Source: a virus | Direction: 5' to 3' (one strand) | Length of the DNA stretch: 32,366 nt | IMG/VR virus record: IMGVR_UViG_3300044638_000700 | Coordinates: 1-32,366 of that record | In this document: positions 29,861-32,366 of the stretch, one piece after another | Position numbering within the stretch: the first letter of the stretch is position 1 | Layout of the letters: each line of letters opens with the position of its first letter | The notes under the pieces: model-generated | Database searches by the model: none | Seen by the model: the letters and a program-made list of their open reading frames with translations, nothing else | Told to the model about the DNA's origin: nothing | Made by a program: the position numbers and the translations under genes

Positions 29861-30803
29861 ATTAACCTCGGACACCATGCTGTCCTGCTCACAATTGCCC
29901 AGCCTTTTTGGTGTCAGCCCCTACAGCACACCCAACGATGTCCTGACCTTCTGCATGAAAGCCATGCGTGGTGAAGATCCACGCACCCCAGCAGGGGAAG
30001 CCGCAGACTGGGGCAACGCCTTGGAGCCAGCCATCCTTGCTGAAATGGCAAAGCGCCTTGGGCTGAAAAGCTACGTCATGCCCGACACTGCCTTCACCCA
30101 TCCGCACCTGCCACTTGCCGCCAGTGCTGATGCCATCGGTACGCCAGATGACAATGTTGTAATCCAGCATGATCCTAGCAAGGGCATCTATGTGGTGGGC
30201 GCCGACAGCATTGCCCTGATCGGCAACGGAGTGCTGGAATCTAAGCTGACTCGTGGTCACCCAGAGGATCAGCTCCCCCTGTACCGTGGGCCAATCCAAG
30301 TCCAAGGCGTGTTGATGTGTACTGGTTTAGACTGGGCAGCAATCGGTTGCCTGTACTCAGGCGTGGAACTTCGCATCTTCTTGTTCAAGCCACACGGCGA
30401 AACCAAAGAGCAGATCGAGAGCAAAGCCACCGACTTTGCCAACCGCCTGACAACCTTTGAAGAGACTGGCGATATCCAGTATTACCCAGCCGCCAACACC
30501 AAAGATGCCAACAGGGTTTGGGCAGTAGCCAAAGAAGATGAGATTGATTTGGGCATTGATGGCGAGGATCTGATTGCCGAAATCATCGTTGCCAAACAGA
30601 AGATCGAAAGTCTTCAAGATGATATTGATCGCTGGGAAACAGATCTCAAGTCCATGATGAAAGACAGTGCAAGCGGGAAAGCTGGTCACTGGACAGTTAA
30701 GTGGCCCATGCGTCACTACAAAGCCACGCCTGAGAAGATCACGCCAGCAAAAGAAGCCTACTCCATTCGTCAGTCAACGCTCACTATTAAGGAATACAAA
30801 TGA
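29853..30803 (+). CDS. YqaJ-like (lambda Exo family) recombination exonuclease
   Basis: A 316-aa protein. Visible PD-(D/E)XK-type landmarks: SQLPSLFGVSPYSTPNDVL, ADWGNALEPAILAEMAKRLG (about 46-65), AASADAIG with the metal-binding Asp, VLESKLT (Glu-x-Lys), and IQVQGVLMCTGLDWAAI. The C-terminal about 80 aa form a helical extension. It resects double-stranded ends for the annealase encoded next. Stop and start of the ERF gene overlap (ATGA). Confidence 0.88.
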   Translation: MPKLTSDTMLSCSQLPSLFGVSPYSTPNDVLTFCMKAMRGEDPRTPAGEAADWGNALEPAILAEMAKRLGLKSYVMPDTAFTHPHLPLAASADAIGTPDDNVVIQHDPSKGIYVVGADSIALIGNGVLESKLTRGHPEDQLPLYRGPIQVQGVLMCTGLDWAAIGCLYSGVELRIFLFKPHGETKEQIESKATDFANRLTTFEETGDIQYYPAANTKDANRVWAVAKEDEIDLGIDGEDLIAEIIVAKQKIESLQDDIDRWETDLKSMMKDSASGKAGHWTVKWPMRHYKATPEKITPAKEAYSIRQSTLTIKEYK

Positions 30804-31522
30804 AACAGATTGCATCAGCCCTTGTCAAAGCCCAACGTGCCTTTGGCCCAGCTCTGAAGACCAGCACCAACCCACATTTCCGCAGCCGATATGCTGACCT
30901 GTCAGCCTGTGTGGAAGCGGTCATTGATGCCTTAAATGAGAACGGCATCTTTTTACTGCAAAAAAATTACGACTGCAATGACGGCATCATGTGCGAGACA
31001 GTCTTTGTCCACGAGTCTGGCGAGATGCTGGAGTGCGGCATCGTCCACTTCCCTGCGGTCAAACAAGATCCACAGGGGTATGCCAGTGCCTTGACCTACG
31101 CTCGCAGATACAGCCTGATGTCAGCCTGTGGCATCGCTCCAGAAGATGACGATGGCAATGCTGGTAGCCGCCGTCAAGCGCCAGCAGCCAACCCATTGGA
31201 TGCCATCAAGCCAGCGCCAGCAGTGACACTGCCTTACACCCTCACGATACCAGGCAAAGAGTCACGCCAATATGCTGACTCAGAATCGTATGTCAATGAG
31301 ACTATCGAGTTGCGGGACAAAGTAGAGAAATCAACCTTGGCAACCCGCACAAAAATGACTAAGCTTCGGGAGCTGAAAGAGGCAAACGAGGATCAGGTTA
31401 ACAAGATCAACCCTGAGCATAAGGCCAAGTTGCTTGGGGATTACCAACTGCGCTTGAAGAGACTGGGCGCACAGCTTGAGGAGAAAGAAGATGAATCTAA
31501 CGGACTGGGAGAAGCTGGATAA
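30800..31522 (+). CDS. erf: ERF-family single-strand annealing recombinase
   Basis: A 240-aa protein. ERF landmarks are TNPHFRSRYADLSACVEAVIDAL (about 23-45), DPQGYASALTYARRYSLMSACGI and the acidic EDDDGNAG. After a Pro/Ala linker the C-terminal half is a helical, charged region with TIPGKESRQYADSESYVNETIELRDKV. It pairs complementary strands made by the exonuclease, as in P22 Erf or lambda Beta systems. It probably works with the SSB-like protein and RusA encoded elsewhere in the window. Confidence 0.88.
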   Translation: MKQIASALVKAQRAFGPALKTSTNPHFRSRYADLSACVEAVIDALNENGIFLLQKNYDCNDGIMCETVFVHESGEMLECGIVHFPAVKQDPQGYASALTYARRYSLMSACGIAPEDDDGNAGSRRQAPAANPLDAIKPAPAVTLPYTLTIPGKESRQYADSESYVNETIELRDKVEKSTLATRTKMTKLRELKEANEDQVNKINPEHKAKLLGDYQLRLKRLGAQLEEKEDESNGLGEAG

Positions 31523-31607
31523 GGAATACAGGGAGTATTGCCAGCAGTGTCAAACCACTGGCAAACCCCCTGTTGATTTCCACACTTGGCTACTAGGCCA
31601 AGATTAA
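31491..31607 (+). CDS. 38-aa hypothetical protein
   Basis: MNLTDWEKLDKEYREYCQQC then QTTGKPPVDFHTWLLGQD. The GAGGAG site 7-12 bases upstream, overlap with the end of erf in another frame, and clear composition support it. Similar short ORFs close phage recombination operons, but no function is known. Its TAA overlaps the convergent endolysin stop codon. Confidence 0.6.
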   Translation: MNLTDWEKLDKEYREYCQQCQTTGKPPVDFHTWLLGQD

Positions 31608-32215
31608 GCCATCAAGGTATCCAAGGCATGCTGAGTCCGTGCAACACGGTCTTCCATGCCATGGGTTCCACCATTGATTCGTTTGGTCAAGGTGGTCATA
31701 TCGTTGGCATCAGCAAACTGATTCAGCTTGTTTTTATCCCAGAACCAACCAGCAGATAAGGCAGCATATTGTGGGCTGGACACCTGATCTGGATTTTCTA
31801 CCAGGTCAACACCCAATGCTTCACCACACGCTGTGTAGTTATCCTTGCCAGTCAATTGGATCAAGCCACGACCACGGTACTTGAACCCTTCGCCAGATGA
31901 TTCATTGCCATTGCCCATGCGATCAGCATAGACCTTGTTGGCAATCTTCTCTGGGTTGCGGTGGTATGGCTGGGCAACGTCCAATGATGGGAACCGCTTA
32001 GGCCAAACCTTAGTCAAGCCTTCTGCTGAGTAGTTGAGGTTTTCTTTGAGCGCAGTGAATCCAGCCGACTCGTGAGCGCACTGCCCCAAGAAGCAAGCTT
32101 GTCTCTCAGGTGTGTTAATTTCAAACCGATCAAAAGTTTCATTGATTGCATCTATCCACTCCTCTGCTTTTACTGGGGTCATCTTCAAGGCTTGCGCCAG
32201 TTGCTCTGCGTTCAT
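31604..32215 (-). CDS. Endolysin, glycoside hydrolase family 19 (chitinase-like)
   Basis: A 203-aa enzyme. ACFLGQCAHESAGFTALKENLNYSAEGL (about 40-67) holds the catalytic Glu49 and Glu58 of the GH19 type; KYRGRGLIQLTGKDNY (112-127) and AALSAGWFWDKNKLN follow. It would cut peptidoglycan glycan strands at lysis. There is no signal peptide, so it needs a holin, not seen here. A strong AAAGGAAC site precedes the ATG, which overlaps the stop of the partial gene upstream. Confidence 0.9.
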   Translation of the reverse strand: MNAEQLAQALKMTPVKAEEWIDAINETFDRFEINTPERQACFLGQCAHESAGFTALKENLNYSAEGLTKVWPKRFPSLDVAQPYHRNPEKIANKVYADRMGNGNESSGEGFKYRGRGLIQLTGKDNYTACGEALGVDLVENPDQVSSPQYAALSAGWFWDKNKLNQFADANDMTTLTKRINGGTHGMEDRVARTQHALDTLMA

Positions 32216-32366
32216 GGGGTTCCTTTCATGGTTTGGTAGGCTTCGTTGTAGGCATCGATACAGGCGTTGAGTTGCCTTGTGTTGGCATCTCCTTGGTCTG
32301 TGATGGCGACAATAGATTTAGCAACCTCTCTGTCAAGTTCGGCTGTTGCTTGAATGCTATCTCCGC
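32212..32366 (-). CDS. C-terminal end of a possible Rz-like spanin (5' part outside window)
   Basis: The open frame on the minus strand reads GDSIQATAELDREVAKSIVA then ITDQGDANTRQLNACIDAYNEAYQTMKGTP and stops, overlapping the endolysin ATG. A helical, single-Cys C-terminus next to an endolysin gene fits an Rz-type inner spanin, but the membrane anchor is off the window, so this is tentative. Confidence 0.4.
   Translation of the reverse strand, partial: GDSIQATAELDREVAKSIVAITDQGDANTRQLNACIDAYNEAYQTMKGTP

Noticed and set aside
1-32366. tRNA genes, CRISPR arrays, insertion sequences, diversity-generating retroelement
   Set aside because: By eye I saw no cloverleaf with a T-loop, no regularly spaced repeats, no transposase and no reverse transcriptase. 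A tRNA scan would settle the first point.

Overview
The window is part of a tailed phage genome of podovirus type with a T7-like virion plan. Reading leftwards (minus strand) come terminase small and large subunits, a cluster of small head-associated genes, portal, scaffold, major capsid protein, a two-part tail tube (gatekeeper and nozzle), three internal or ejection proteins, and tail fibres, one ending in an S74 self-cleaving chaperone. No integrase, polymerase, primase, helicase or recognisable holin is in view, so replication and lifestyle genes must lie outside, and the window does not show whether the phage is temperate. GC content is moderate and the gene types recall podoviruses of freshwater or soil proteobacteria (Bcep22/BPP-1-like). 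A betaproteobacterial host is a guess.

Layout: (1) 1-12683 minus: tail fibres, ejection proteins and tail tube, with a GIY-YIG-type homing endonuclease gene wedged between tail genes behind a 19-codon remnant. (2) 12690-18737 minus: head genes. The stretch between scaffold and capsid holds a terminator, an overlapping promoter, a structured RNA candidate with a pseudoknot, an HNH endonuclease gene, then a second promoter for the capsid gene. (3) 18734-22664 minus: small virion-associated genes, a cupin, terminase, a small Cys-rich exported protein and an SSB-like protein. (4) 22665-23450: about 790 bases without a credible gene but with hairpins and promoter-like sites. (5) 23451-29417 minus: accessory and regulatory genes in tight ATGA-type overlaps: winged-helix and TrfB-like DNA-binding proteins, a GP88-like protein, micro-membrane peptides, zinc-ribbon proteins, a C5 cytosine methyltransferase, a RusA resolvase and a ribbon-helix-helix regulator. 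(6) 29552-31607 plus: a divergent recombination operon (winged helix, YqaJ exonuclease, ERF annealase, small ORF). (7) 31604-32366 minus: a GH19 endolysin preceded by the end of a possible spanin gene.

The most striking signal is at 27492-28316. The methyltransferase gene carries a second 267-codon ORF in another frame of the same strand, starting 4 bases later, and its product has what looks like a conserved architecture of its own. Other leads are the pseudoknotted RNA candidate before the HNH/capsid genes, a repeated ATGCTATCA element at control regions near a ribbon-helix-helix gene, and a duplicated 19-base leader with ribosome binding site.
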